DNA of 64,000 nucleotides from Annona cherimola (GCA_030490835.1 CM059974.1:9307501-9371500), one strand, 5' to 3'. Positions 1 through 12,130 are shown, counted from the stretch's first letter. The notes: generated by a model from the letters alone, not told the origin. A program made the numbers and translations.

Positions 1-431
1 ATGTTCTTGATGTAGATGCCATATAACGGATCCATCAATCAGATTCAAATGTATACATCCTTTTTCCAAGCCAAATGTTTTAAAAGAAAGTGTAGGAAGT
101 GAAAGAAGAAAATATTTTAAAAAGTACAAAATGAATGATATGATAGATGTAAAGTTAAAATAAATAAGATAATTGTGAGAAAAAATTATTGAAATATAAA
201 ATGCAGTTCAAAAAAATAACGCTGTTAAATAACTAAGAGGTAAAAATTATTTTTAGAAAAATGTGCGAGAGAGAAGAAAATCAAGAAAAAACTATAAGAA
301 ATAATTGCAAAAGTGGCCTAATTGGGCTGACATTTAACATGGAATTAGTTTATATTAACGATCCAGATCAATGCATGAATTGAGGTCTTTAATTGGGTAG
401 GTCACTTTGTAGGTAGGGTTATTTTCTTTTA
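1..431. other. AT-rich intergenic DNA, no feature seen
   Basis: No ORF with protein-like composition, RNA gene or clear repeat end is visible. The sequence is AT-rich with short A and T runs and ends at the MITE that begins near 432. Confidence 0.6.
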
Positions 432-706
432 AAGGTGTGTTTGGTATTTCATAAAATTTATGAAAGAAAAAATTTCAGTGTAAAATTTTTTTGAATTGGA
501 GAAGTAATATGATAATAGCAATAAGAAGTAGTAAAGGGAATAAAGTTCAAATGAATAAAATAGTTAGATAAGTAGTTGAAAAAAATTAAAAATTAGGATA
601 ATTGCATAAGAATATGTAAAGAAATGGTTTGAAAACAAAATAAAGAATAAAAACTTTAGATTAAAAATATTTAAATTAATGTTTCATGTAATGACGAATA
701 CACCTT
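432..706 (+). mobile_element. Tourist-like MITE, family A copy 1
   Basis: An AT-rich element of about 275 bp starts with AAGGTGTGTTTGG and ends with the near-inverse CGAATACACCTT. The flanking trinucleotides TTA and CTA are close to the TTA duplication of PIF/Harbinger Tourist elements. The interior shares phrases such as an ATGATA core and GTAGTTG-type repeats with the copies at 25862, 26587, 27315, 40805, 54593 and 60422. It has no coding capacity. Family assignment is by eye. Confidence 0.6.
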
Positions 707-1164
707 CTAATTTAAGATTTTACCCACAAGGTGGCATCTGGTATCTACTTAATCAGTCAATTAATGGTGGGCTAGCAACACACCTAAGGCCTTTTGTGAG
801 ACTACAATTTGACGAGTGAGCATAATACTGATTAAGGTGGTAATCATGTTAAAATAGAAATATTTTTAAAATTTTAAAATGGAATTTTTAAGTTCTAAAA
901 ACTCAAGGGCAATTCGGTTTCCCTGATATGTGGGGCATCTTGTCGATTAGAATAATTCTAAATTGTCCCCTTGGTTAGCCCCTTATCTAGATAGATATTT
1001 GACACAAAATTTTTACATTTGTTAATATGATTAGGCCATGCAACGACCTTCCTTACAAGCTATGTTGTCCATCCATCAAATTGTAGGATTGACAAAATCT
1101 TCTCTTCCGAGGGTCATGTGGGAATCAGATCCAAAAACATACATAAGTGGAGCTTCGACCTTGT

Positions 1165-2250
1165 GCACCCAGGTGTACTTAGCTTTAATACACCTATATG
1201 TAAGGGTGTAACTTAGGTAGGGTATCCATGAGCACCCACTAACCTGATCCTATATTGAGTATGATAGGGTAAAAAACTTTATCCATAGGTACGGATAAAG
1301 TATAAATCATTACCCAACTCCCTAAATAGGATATGGGTAAGGTACACATGCTGGGTACTTGGATAGATACCCACATGGATACTCCAATATGTAAATAACT
1401 ATAAATATGTGTATATAAATAAATACATAATAATTTTTATCCCTTCACCAATAAATTATCGTTGGTTTGATTTTCTTATTTATTTTTTATAAATTGTATA
1501 GGTTTTATATTTATAATGACGGATGATCATAATATGAATGTAGATGATGATGTTAATATGATTATTGATATGGGTAACGAGGTTACAAAGAATGTGAAAA
1601 TAAATATAAACAACAACAAAATAAAATTAATTATAAATTGTAAAGTCTAAAATGTAAATGAGTATTGTTTTATATTATTTAAAATAATACAAAAAATATT
1701 TTTTTCACCTATCATTATTAGTTATTATAGGAACCGATTTAGAATTAGAATCGGAACGAAGCCTATGAGTAATGGTTAAGCTATGGTACAATAGGAACCG
1801 ACCTTGTAAGGGGGGTAGGGTAGGATGAACTTTTTAAAAATAGGTTATGAGTTTGATAAACTACTACAAGAACTAAACTGTATTTGCACCCCTACCTATA
1901 TTTGCACCTAGATATAAAATATTTATTTTTAAATTTTTAAATTTTTTTATAAAACTGTTAATCTAAGTGTATTTAAAATATATAACAAATTTTAACCTTT
2001 TGGAGATTTATAAATATTTTTTAATTTTTTAAAAATAGGGGTATTTTAGTTATTTGTAAATGACTAAAATATGCATACTTTTAAAAAATCAAAAAATATA
2101 TACAAATCTTCAAAAAGGTAAAATTTAATATATATTAAATATACTTAGATTAATAGTTTTATAAAAATTTTAAAAAATTTTAAAAAATAAATTTTTACAA
2201 TTGAGTGCATCAAAGCTAAATGCACCCAAATGTATCTGAGTAGAAGCCCT
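1165..2250. mobile_element. Foldback element (family C), left arm split by a hAT insertion
   Basis: The right arm (about 2105-2250) folds back on about 1904-2040, and its outer part (GCATTTAGCTTTGATGCAC when reversed) matches GTACTTAGCTTTAATACAC at about 1175-1194. That left part lies upstream of the hAT element at 1201-1894. Removing the hAT element and one duplication copy restores a continuous arm. The core phrase CTTAGATTAATAGTTTTATAAA is shared with the other family C foldbacks. The exact outer ends and any target duplication are not resolved. Confidence 0.55.
1201..1894. mobile_element. Non-autonomous hAT-type element (694 bp)
   Basis: The left end is TAAGGGTGTAACTTAGG and the right end, reversed, is TAGGGGTGCAAATACAG. 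The flanks are CCTATATG (1193-1200) and CCTATATT (1895-1902), an 8-bp target duplication with one mismatch. Eight-base duplications with TA(A/G)GGGTG ends are typical of hAT transposons. No transposase ORF is present. The interior has degenerate TACCC/GGGTA repeats in both orientations. Confidence 0.75.
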
Positions 2251-2529
2251 CTAACAGTGGATGGTCTGGAAAATTAAACAGGCCCTGGGCATTAGGTTGT
2301 GTATACATGTTCAATTTAATGATCTTACTAATATGTATCTATAGCTAGAGAGTCCATGTAAAATATAATCTACTATCATCAAATTATTTAAATAAAAATA
2401 TCATCTTTGGATGATTCTTTAGTAGAGTGTCTATAGTTAGTTTTTTACGAAATCTGAATTATTCGTAATCTTGTTCTATTAAATAAGTAGATAGTTGTCC
2501 GTGTTATATTCAAAACTTAAGCCCATATA

Positions 2530-2945
2530 CTATGAGGTGCCTGATCATTTTGGACCAGTCTAAAATGTATATTTTTTATTTTTTAAAATTTTTACACATT
2601 TGTTATTTTTTTTTTTTTTTTTTTTTTTTTTTGATGAAACACATTTGTTATTTTAGTTATGTTTAATCTATAAATTATTTTTTACTAATTTTAGAGATAT
2701 GTATATATTTATTTTGGATTTTAGGGTATTTTCATCCTTTTAATTTGTTGAAACATGACTAAAATACCCATCTATTTAAAAATAAAAAATAATATATACA
2801 TCTCCAAAATTGGTAAAAATTGGTTTATTGATTAAACATAACTAGATTAATTGTTCTCAAAAAAATTTTGAAAAAAATAAAAATACAAGTTTTTGGACTG
2901 GTTGAAATGATCATTTAACATGTACCATACATAATGAACTCTCCA
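2530..2945. mobile_element. Foldback element, family C copy
   Basis: An AT-rich inverted repeat: GGACCAGTC near 2555 pairs with GGACTGGTT near 2895, and the inner arms pair around TTTAATCTA and TAGATTAAT. Its core resembles the foldbacks at 1904-2250, 17641 and 47545, but its outer arms are different. The left arm is interrupted by a poly-T micro-insertion at 2610-2638. Confidence 0.55.
2594..2654 (-). mobile_element. Poly(A) micro-retroposon with 16-bp target duplication
   Basis: The 16-mer ACACATTTGTTATTTT occurs at 2594-2609 and again at 2639-2654. Between the copies lies only poly-T followed by TTGATGAA. Read on the minus strand this is TTCATCAA plus poly(A), the form of a LINE-mobilised insert truncated to its last few bases. 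It lies inside a foldback arm, so it is younger than the foldback. Confidence 0.7.
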
Positions 2946-3769
2946 CCATACACATAAGATGGGTATGTCACTGCCCTGTCATATCACATGGTTTGGTCGA
3001 TCCCACAAATAAAGGCACGTCGCTCATCATGCATGGGTTTTCCGTGTCCAATGTAACTGCTCACGTAAAAATCTACGCCCATGGACTTTACAACTGTGAA
3101 TTTTTAGAAGACATTTGGAAAAATCATGGGGAAAATTGAATAACACAGTTATGAAGATTTTCTTTTTTAAATGAGACGAGGATAAAAAAAATGTGGCCAG
3201 CTTTTAGGGTTCTAATCTAATGCATCCAGTGTGTATGGACATGTATATACATTCCTTTCTATTTTTAATTTTAATTTTTTGAAAAAATATAAACTATTTG
3301 TTGTGTTTGTTTATAGTTATTTATTTATGATGTCAAAATACTTTTCATAAGAAATTTACGTATAATTTAATGACTGTTGAGCGTGAATATTAAACTATTA
3401 AAATAAAATACAAAATCGAAACAATTTTTAACGTATGTGATTTTAGAAATAAATATACATGAACGAATGTTGTAAATGGTTCAGATATTAGAAAAGATTT
3501 TTTAAAATTGAAAAACAAAGGTATACATAGACACGTGGATGGATTTTATGCCCGCATGTTTCGATTTTTTGTCAATCTAATGGTTCCGAAAATTTTGTTG
3601 CAACATATTAAAATTTGATCGGGCTTGCTTCTTTGTAATCAAATCCGGCCATTGAGGGTTTTATGTAACCTTTCAAAGTTTAAGATTTTAATATTTGATA
3701 GAAAATTTAATCCATTTATTACGGTGAACATTACTTGATTAGTTAAAAGATCGAATTTCATCTAAATCA

Positions 3770-4126
3770 AATATATGCGTAGGTCACGTTTGCTTAAAAA
3801 ATATATTTATGTGTAAATTAAAAAAATACTTAGCTCCATTCATATATGTATTAGAATATAATAATACTTTATAGAATTATTTATTTATATAATAGTGATA
3901 TTTTAAATGGTTTATATGTTGAAAATATTATTTAATATTAAATCATTTTATTATGTTAGTTTTACACATTTATAGTTAACCCCATACACAATGAAACTAA
4001 ACAAGCGAAAGAGTTTCCATGATAATATAAAAGATACCAATAAAATAGATGAAGCTGATTTTTCATTAACCATAGAGATATTAAAAAGTAGGAATTACAT
4101 AGAAGAAAAGTTCCATATAAAATCCT
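3770..4126. mobile_element. MITE-like repeat, family D
   Basis: The segment from about 3787 (GTCACGTTTGCTTAAAAAAT) to about 4125 shares ordered phrases with 14320-14610, 16440-16690 and 44880-45130: TTTGCTTAAA, TGTGTAAATT, CACATTTATAG and a terminal TTCATAGAAG-like end. It is AT-rich and non-coding. The ATG-initiated frame at 3991-4206 runs through it and into the next element, so I do not call it a gene. Confidence 0.45.
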
Positions 4127-4135
4127 TGAAATTTA

Positions 4136-4504
4136 GGATGTTGTTCCGGTGCAGTGACGCTGCACCGGAACAGCGGTGCAGTGGGCCCCAAATGGGCCCC
4201 ATATGATCATGAAATCATGATCTACTCCACCCATTTTATTTAGAATAATGTATTCTATTACCATACCAATTTTCATCCCAATCAGATATGTATATGGGCC
4301 CCATCTGAAAATGGTACAAATCCAACGTAATAAAATAGTTTGATATAAATAACAACTTTAAAGTATCTGATTGGGATGAAAATTGGTATGATAATAGAAT
4401 ACATTATTCTAAATACAATGGGTGGAGTAGATCATGATTTCATGATCATGTGGGGCCCATTTTGGGCCCACTGCACCGCTGTTCCGGTGCAGCGAACAGC
4501 CCTC
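4136..4504. mobile_element. Mutator-like foldback MITE (369 bp), family B
   Basis: A long near-perfect inverted repeat. The left arm runs through CACCGGAACAGCGGTGCAGT, a run of GGGCCCC, ATGATCATGAAATCATGAT and the rest to about 4290; the right arm mirrors it to about 4496. The 9-mer TGAAATTTA flanks both sides (4127-4135 and 4505-4513). A 9-bp duplication points to the Mutator superfamily. The left end also carries the palindrome GGTGCAGTGACGCTGCACC, which the right end lacks. No coding capacity. Confidence 0.75.
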
Positions 4505-4513
4505 TGAAATTTA

Positions 4514-5647
4514 ATTGCTAAAGAAAATTTTGGTAGCTACTAGTTGGTGGCATATGCCTTATACAAACCATTAGGATGAAGTTTACAAAAATCATAATTT
4601 TTATACTTAGGCAGCTAAATTGTAATTTGGTTATAAAAATGGTATTGCAAGAAAAGAAAATTTTATTTGAGTAAGTTGCAAATATACTAACTTAATTTAA
4701 CCATAATTACAAATATATCATATAGTTTCAAAAACCACAAATAATCTCACCTAGTTTGACTATAATTGCAAATATACTAACAGCGTTATGACACCATTAT
4801 TGCACTGTCATAGCATTTTGTGAAAACTAAATATATCAACTTAATTTTTTAAATTGCGAATGTACCCACTAACTTGCACATCTTTGGTATATCGACATGA
4901 GAAATTTGCAATTATAATTAAACTATGTAAAGGTTATTCGCGATTTCTAAAACTATGTGGATACATTTACAATTATAATCAAACTTGTCGGTGTATTTAT
5001 AAATTACCCTTTTATTTTACAAATAGTTTTTTTATTAAACCACTCACCTTATATAATCAAGTACCTAATAAAGGCGTACTCTATGAAAGATGTAATGAGA
5101 CTATTATCTTTACTTAACTTAGAATCCTAGAACTTTCTATTCTAACACCCTATACACACTTTTACTAATTGTCGATCCTTTTCAAGTGTGAATTCTATAT
5201 TATGTATGGTCATGCCTAAGGGCATATTAGTTGAGGTAAGTACTGTTATTTTTTTTATCCATAAAAATTCCTTCCTAACCATATAAGCTTCTTTGAAAGC
5301 ATATGGCTTTCTAGATGTCTATGATGATATCTAGACAGACGGATTTTGTATGAATTGTATCATATGATGAAATACCATATGAGTGGATATACAGAAATCC
5401 AAATCTGCCTAATCACTCATATTATGATCTTATACATCCTAGGTCTCCTATTCCATCATCTGGCTCATGTTCTTCGTGTATCATTCAGACTGAAATGATT
5501 CTATGAAATTACATCGATATTTCCACATATTAAGGGTAATGTAAGAGACATGTCAAATGCTTAGTCATCTAATGTTGACTTGATAAATAGTTATTAGTAG
5601 ATGAGGTGGCAGCTAATTGCCATTGTTCCCTAGATGAAGCCTGTTAC
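4514..5647. other. Intergenic, no gene seen
   Basis: AT-rich DNA. Between 4675 and 5010 there is a degenerate direct-repeat phrase (AATATACTAACTTAATTT, CAATTATAATTAAACTATGT and similar). The short frame at 4854-5117 has no recognisable protein features and lies in this repeat. Nothing else is supported. Confidence 0.5.
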
Positions 5648-5655
5648 ATTTACAT

Positions 5656-6757
5656 TAGGGGCGTAAGCCAGATCGGTTTTACTCAGCCCGAACCCGGTAC
5701 CTATGTTGGTATCAAATCTTATGCCACTAATTTTGGTCCAGGTCAAAGTAGGTCCAGGTTAAAAAATTTGTATTTGAAAAAATAAAAAATTGACCACGTT
5801 GGGTTTTGAAATGACCTAAATTTTTAGTTAATTTTTTAATCCTTATATCTTTGTCTTTGAGATTTTAGTCAAAAATCAAAAAAATAAAGGATTATTACTT
5901 ATTTGAGTGTTTAGTATTAAAATTACTAAGATATCTATTTTTAATTGATATCAGTCCATATTATCATTTTACTTAATATATAAATATAAATTTTTATGCT
6001 GAACATAATCTATAGGTTTGATTTCAAATACAATTAATTTTTGTTATAAAATACACCCTATATTTGTTAACGGTTTAAATTTATATTAATGATATGTTAT
6101 ATTTTTTTTATGTTAATGCTAATATGTAACCGAATGGAGCAACTAATCATGTTAATTACAGGTAAAACTGGTCCAAGGCTCCATTCTGTTAAAGATAACA
6201 GATAAAAATATTTCAAAACATTCACAACCTTCAAACCCCAAAATTAAATTTATACTTTTTTAACTATTTAAATTATTATTTTCATCAAGGTTATGAGTTT
6301 TAAAAAATACTTTTGCCCGTCTACACATTTTAATTGCATTTATTGAAATTCAGTTACACTTATAAATATTTCCCATTATAAATCGCGCCAGAAAATCTGT
6401 TGAGCCAGAAATGGCAAACTTAATTAATAAAAAAAAATCCTATCAAAAAAATAGAAGAAATAAGATTGAGAAGGAATGCGGAGCCAGCACTATTCCATTG
6501 GCAGATAAGACATCGAAGTTGTCAGCAGCATAGACATAACACGGCTGCTGAGTTCTCAGCCTCAGCGTTGAAGTGTTCGGGGTTCAATCTAGTCTAAAAC
6601 TGCTGGACTTGGGTACCAAATCTGGTACTATATACTCCGTGACGGGTTATACCCGATACCAATACTTAAAAGGTATTTTCTGAAAAATCCGAAACTAAAT
6701 TTTATCTGGTGCCGGACCGGTCCGGGTTGGGTAAAACCCACCCAGCTTGCACCTCTA
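5656..6757. mobile_element. Non-autonomous hAT-type element (1102 bp)
   Basis: The left end TAGGGGCGTAAGCCAGATCG and the reversed right end TAGAGGTGCAAGCTGGGTGG form imperfect terminal inverted repeats extending about 45 bp, including GGTTTTAC and CCGAACCCGG/CCCGGACCGG. The flanks are ATTTACAT (5648-5655) and ATTTATAT (6758-6765), an 8-bp duplication with one mismatch. No transposase ORF is visible. It has the same GGGTT/AACCC-rich character as the elements at 1201 and 23477. Confidence 0.8.
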
Positions 6758-6765
6758 ATTTATAT

Positions 6766-7598
6766 TCTGCGGCGGATAATAAATACTTTTTGTTGGTTCA
6801 CAACATTGTCAAAAGCCAATTTCCTGCTGTGCTATTTAATTTTATTAAATAGCTTTGATTTTGCAGAAAGATACGAAAATTCATCATCTCTTTTGAAATT
6901 TCTTAGCTATGTGCGTTTTAAAGTCACACGACTAAAATCGTAAATCAACTTAGATAACATGTATTGTATTTTAACACTAGTTTTTAGCCCGAATATGAAA
7001 AATCAACTTGACTGAAAACTGTAATAATTTAAAATTTTTAAAAAATACAATTAAAAGTAATATTCTGCATTTTTACTTGCTATGAATATAAAATTCTAAT
7101 TAAAATCATTTTTCATATCATACAAATATTCACAAAGGAGAAGATGGCGCATGACTTAGATCTTAAAAAAATTCGAAATAAAAATAATAATAAAATCCAA
7201 GAAAGTGCAGTTTGAGCCCGATTTCACAGGAGAAAAAAAAATCCTATATATTTACTTGGCCATTACAAGTAATGAAATGAATGACACTAGTTGGACGGGT
7301 CATCGTCTTAAATTAATAACGAGGTTAGCAGCTAAAATGGTAAAACAAAAAAGAAAATTAAAAATAATGAAGTGTGGAGGATTGCTATATACATATTTTG
7401 AATTGTGGAGGACTGGTAGATACATATTTTGTGTATGGTGTTAGTCATATGAACCTCCTGTTACGAAGAAAGAAGCAAGCCACGAGTGAAGATTAGGGAA
7501 AGTCAAAAGCATCATTTATTTCCCTTTCCCCTTAATATTATTAAACGTCATTGATGAAAGTCATTATCAATAACAAAACTTCACGTGGAACTTTGTAC
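6766..7598. other. Intergenic, no feature seen
   Basis: AT-rich DNA with no convincing ORF. The 79-codon frame at 7205-7444 has no homology I recognise and biased composition. Confidence 0.5.
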
Positions 7599-7659
7599 CG
7601 GAATTTAACTCTTTTTTTTTTTTTTTTTTTTTGATTGAGAATACGGAATTTAACTCTTT
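7599..7659 (-). mobile_element. Poly(A) micro-retroposon with 16-bp target duplication
   Basis: CGGAATTTAACTCTTT occurs at 7599-7614 and 7644-7659. Between them are poly-T and TTGATTGAGAATA. On the minus strand the insert is TATTCTCAATCAA plus poly(A). The last bases AATCAA match the 3' end of the LINE relic that finishes near 8420. Confidence 0.75.
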
Positions 7660-7702
7660 AGTTTGTATAACATTAAATTATCGTACTAATAATAAATAGA
7701 AA

Positions 7703-8445
7703 TTGAAAAAGAGCATCTGGACCATTTTAAAATGGAGGCCGATCTTAAATAACCGGTTAGACAGATGGGGTTGTCCAGCCTTTTTTTATATTAAAAATAT
7801 ATTTTTAATTGAATTATTTACCTTTAATTGGAAAAATCCAAGGGAGAGAAGAATAAAGATGAATGTTGATGCAGGTTCCTGTGCAGCAACCAACCATGTG
7901 GGGCGTGGGGTTGTGATTCGTAATGGAAACACGTTCTTCTTGGCAGCAAGGTGCTAGGCAGAGGTGGGGCTGTGGGGGATGCAATTCCAACGGAGATGGA
8001 AGATAAAGCTGCTTTATTAGGGATGAAGTGTCTGACAAAGATTGGTTACTATAATACAGAGACTGAAAGTGATTCTCTCTCAGGGAGCTGGGCATCTGGA
8101 TAGAGGAGATAGGAACCTTGGAGGAATCTTTTGAATAGATCCTGTTTCCTTCATGTGATGAGAACAAGTAACGTATATGCACATGATCGAGCAAAGTATG
8201 CGGCAGCTTCAGAATCAAGGGGGGAATAGTGTAGTTCTACTTTCTAATTCTACATGGTTGGGATTCACCCCGGATCGTATAAAGGAAACTCTGTAAAGAT
8301 GTTTATTCTCCTGCTTGTTTAGATTGGGGGTGACACCCACCACATTCATCCGTATTTTTTTGGCCAGTTGGTGAATGTGGTTTGAGTCCCATTGAATACA
8401 GTGTTACTAATCAAGAAAAAAAAAATACATACATACATACATATA
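7703..8445 (+). pseudogene. LINE 3' fragment with RNase H remnant
   Basis: The frame through 7820-7950 reads WKNPRERRIKMNVDAG and then GRGVVIRNGNTFFLAAR, the start of the plant LINE-type RNase H domain (K-N-D-G followed by a V-I-R-D-like strand; here the D is N). A frame change near 7953 leads to EMEDKAALLGMKCL and TETESDS, matching the second half of that domain (conserved E and the ESDS strand). Stops and frameshifts make it non-functional. The tail AATCAAG plus poly(A) and ATAC repeats (8409-8445) is a LINE 3' end. Reverse transcriptase is absent, consistent with 5' truncation. Confidence 0.65.
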
Positions 8446-9529
8446 TATATAGAAAATCAATTCTCCTGATTTAAAATGGAAGGAAATTATAACTAAATTC
8501 CTTTAAGATCGGAATTGGATAAATTTAGCGTGTCAGGAAATATCTTCAATGGAATGTTTTTCAATTGCTTTTTATCGTTATTATTACTAATAATATTAAT
8601 TTCACTGTATTATATATCATAACTTTTGAGCCTATTTTACACATCGTTTGATTTTCACGTCATTTTATAACTTCGCAATTTTTACACATAAATATTGATT
8701 TACAAAAAAAAAAGAAAAAAAAATCTCCATCGGAATAGATTTTGTGACCTACCTAAAAAGTTATTAGAGTTGTAAGATATTTGGACCGTATTTTACTTAA
8801 TAGTAAGTGGATCAGAATGTAATCCATCAATAGTTAATACTTATGTGATACAACTTGCCAAATCATAAAGAATGGGAGAGTTTAATCAACGTGATCCAAA
8901 TATAGATTTGATAGATAATACAGGGAGAAAAATTAGATTGAGAAAAGTGCTTATTGAGGACGTCTTGGCACTCGCACGTCCAAATCCGTTAATAGGCCAT
9001 CGGAAAGTAATGTATGCAACCACTCTCCCGTGGGAGTCTCCACAAGCTTGTACCATTTATATCCTTCTAACTTCAGGAAAAGGACAAATAACTTCTTGCC
9101 ATTATGGTGCCTTGCCTTTTATCATTTGTTACCTTTCTCCTTTTTTTTTTTTTTTGATAAAATTTATCGTCAGGTAGGCTAATAGCCATATACATGCACA
9201 CGATTTACCCTCCAATTTGAGGTATGTTTCTCAAGGATATCCATTTGTCTAAAAGTATCAGAAAATCACTAAGTTTACTATGTAAGTCATCACCATCAAA
9301 TCAAAAGTTACAAAGCACCAGCTGTCCAAGTTGGACTAGGAAAATTGATAACTGGTCAGCTGGGCCGATGCATTCATTATCTTAATATCTCTATTATTTT
9401 TTAATCTGGCTGTACTTCCATCGATGTTACCACGTACCAACTTAAGCTCAAACTACGGAAAACCGTGAATTTGATTCAAGTAACTTAGATTAATTAATTA
9501 AGGATCAATTACAATAATAAATTTTTTGA
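8446..9529. other. Intergenic with a probable LINE/SINE tail
   Basis: Around 9130-9177 poly-T is followed by GATAAAATTTATCGTCAGG, which on the minus strand looks like a retroposon 3' end with poly(A). No clear duplication was found. The 101-codon frame at 8872-9177 runs into that poly-T and is not supported as a gene. Confidence 0.4.
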
Positions 9530-9835
9530 TTAGTATATTACGGTATAATTGCCTCAAAATGGGCCCCACGTGATTATAAAATTATAATCTGACTTCACCC
9601 ATTATATTTAAAATTACGTATCTATTACCATACAAATTTTGATCTTAATTGGATATGTATATGAATTTCATTTGAAAATATTATAAATTCAACATAGAAA
9701 ATAATTTGATGTAAATAACAGCTTTAAAGTTTTTTTAACATATAAATTATCTCTTATATAATTTATATATGGATAAATGATTGTGAAAATTATCAATATA
9801 TTTAAGTACATAAGTGCTCATTTTTAACTATATAT
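9530..9835. mobile_element. Diverged family B MITE
   Basis: Ordered similarity to the 4136 and 38140 elements: AATGGGCCCCACGTGAT, a CACCCATT-like phrase, CTATTACCATAC, GGATATGTATATGA, then TTTGATGTAAATAACAGCTT and a shared ATATGGATAAATGATTGT tail. The terminal arms are eroded. Confidence 0.5.
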
Positions 9836-12130
9836 ACAATGTCCCTACAAAATGGGAATTCAAACCTAGATGGCCAACTGCAAATGACGTGGGAGTTCCC
9901 ATAGCTATAAAAGACTGGCGGCATTATGATAATAATTAAATGCTGAGAATCCGTTCGATTGCAACAACTTGGGGCAACCAAACATCCCAAAAATGTGCAG
10001 AGTGCAAATAGATACATATATTATCTATTTAATTTGGAATTGGATGTAGCTAATTAATAGACATAGGGAAAAAAAAAGAAATGGATTGACTCTTGATTCA
10101 GTTCTAGTTGGTAATGACCTAATGGGTAAAGTTGAAATAGGAAATTGTTAACGATTAAAATTGATTATGTGGTGTGGACGAGTCCCCTGGAGAAAGTTCC
10201 GCTGAGAAATGTCAAAAAATGGGAAAACTGATAACAGATGACATGCTATGATTTGCAAAAAAAAAAATTTGTGAAAAAATAAAGAGAAAAACCACTTGGA
10301 ATATAAGCAGTTAAAAGTGTTAAAAAATAATTGCAACTAATTTTATTTTTAGCTACATTTTGAAATGGTGTTACTAATGAGCTTTCCCATGTAGCCTTAG
10401 TAGCGCTATCGAAACATCTAACAGTTTGTGAGCAATTTTTCTATGAATTTTGATAATTACATTTTTTTCACGTATATTTTGCTTTATTTTCCACCCTTTT
10501 CGGATTATAAAATTGTCTTATAAGGTTTGGTGTATAATTTTTGTGAAAAATATATTTTTATTAAAGATTTTCATTTAAATGATTTCAAATATTATTTCTG
10601 GGTGATTAAAAATAAGTGGGGCTGAGTTATAAAGTTAATTGAAATAATTTATCTTCCAAACTGGGCTTGCAAGTACACTTTGTTTTGGTGTACTGCCGGA
10701 GTACTGTTTTGGTGCTCTTTCTTCTTCTCAAAGCTCGGCGGGAACGAACCCACCTCCTCCACCAGCCATGTTTCCAACTCAGATTCGTCACTGACAAGTG
10801 ACTTTTGTCGGATCGGAGCCATCCAAATCAATGCCAGGCAAAACCCTTGAAGTCCGGTTGAAATTCATCTGTTAGATTCAAGCAATCAGGCATCCATTTC
10901 AGGAAGAAGATCAGCAGTGCCTTGCATCTGTCTATAATCAGTAACAAGGATTTTTCTAGGAAATCTCCATCTCCCGTCTAAGCTGTCCAACTCTATTTAG
11001 AAGCAAAAAATTCCACGGGTCAATCTCTCTAGCTACAAATGGGCAATTTCATATGGACGGTCAAAAAAAAAAAATCCCGCAGCAACACACATGTCGGACC
11101 AGCCACTTGCGAACTGCCTGAGCAGCATCTCCGGCCACTATTAGCGTCGCCTCTATTTCATTTTCGGAAGATCTGCAGATTTCAGTCATCCATCTACTAT
11201 CTGAAGCACCTGCCCGGCTTTCTATTTCTAATCCAAGCAACTCACTTCACCAACAACAGATATGCAATTCATCCAGGCCGTGTATTAGATACGCAAAATT
11301 AATTCAGGCCGTTCAATTTGCGTAGCAATAACTCGCTCTCTACGGTTTCCACTGTTATAAAAGGGGGATTTGCGGCAAGTTCTACATCCAATTTTTCCAT
11401 CAAATTCTCAATTTTAATTTCAGTTTTCAAGCTCACGTATTTGGAGAAATTGTGGGGGAGCACATTTATTTTCTTTTGCTTTCTTAATTTTAAATTTTTA
11501 TTTTTGTTGCTTTCAATTAGATTTTATTTATAGTTATTTTTATTGCACTTTAATTCTTAGTTGTAATTTTATTTTGGATATTTAAGTTTAATAAAAACTT
11601 TTATCACAAATTTCAAACTTCCATTGTCTTTTTGTGAATTTGACTCATCTTATCATTATTTTATGTTATAAATAGTCATTAATTTTAATGTGATTCGGTA
11701 TAATTTGATATTAGTGATCATGGATTCCTAAGGACACTCCTGTGGTTATACTAATTTTCTTATTAAAAATTCTTACTTTGCCTTTAATAAATTTATAAGT
11801 GATCGCAATTAGCCTACAACTTCATATTATTGTTTTATTTCATCAAAAATTTTCTACTGATTTAATTTTTTATTAGTTACACGATATTATATCTTATCTC
11901 ATATTATAATGAAGTTTAATAATCCATATCGAAGACAACAATAAGCTCCCGCCTAGTTATATGAAAAATAACAAGCTCCTCCACAATGTCGACCTACACA
12001 AGGGTTTAAACTCATGACCACAGGTTCTCTTGCTATGTCCACGATCAACGGGTTGGTCTACTGATTTAATCTATGGTGCGGCATCATAAACATGTATATA
12101 TGGTATATATTTTGATCACACTTTTACTCC
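9836..12130. other. Intergenic; possible LTR-like fragment
   Basis: No supported gene. Between about 11,320 and 11,610 the sequence has TTATAAAAGGGGG (a TATA-like box), a pyrimidine-rich leader and AATAAAA, an order seen in LTRs, but I find no paired copy, TG..CA ends or target duplication. A minus-strand frame at 10649-10831 (WLVEEVGSFPPSFE) may be an old gene fragment; I cannot assign it. Confidence 0.3.

Noticed and set aside
3991..4206. 71-codon frame
   Set aside because: It runs from a family D repeat into the terminal palindrome of a MITE, so it is a chance fusion of two repeats.
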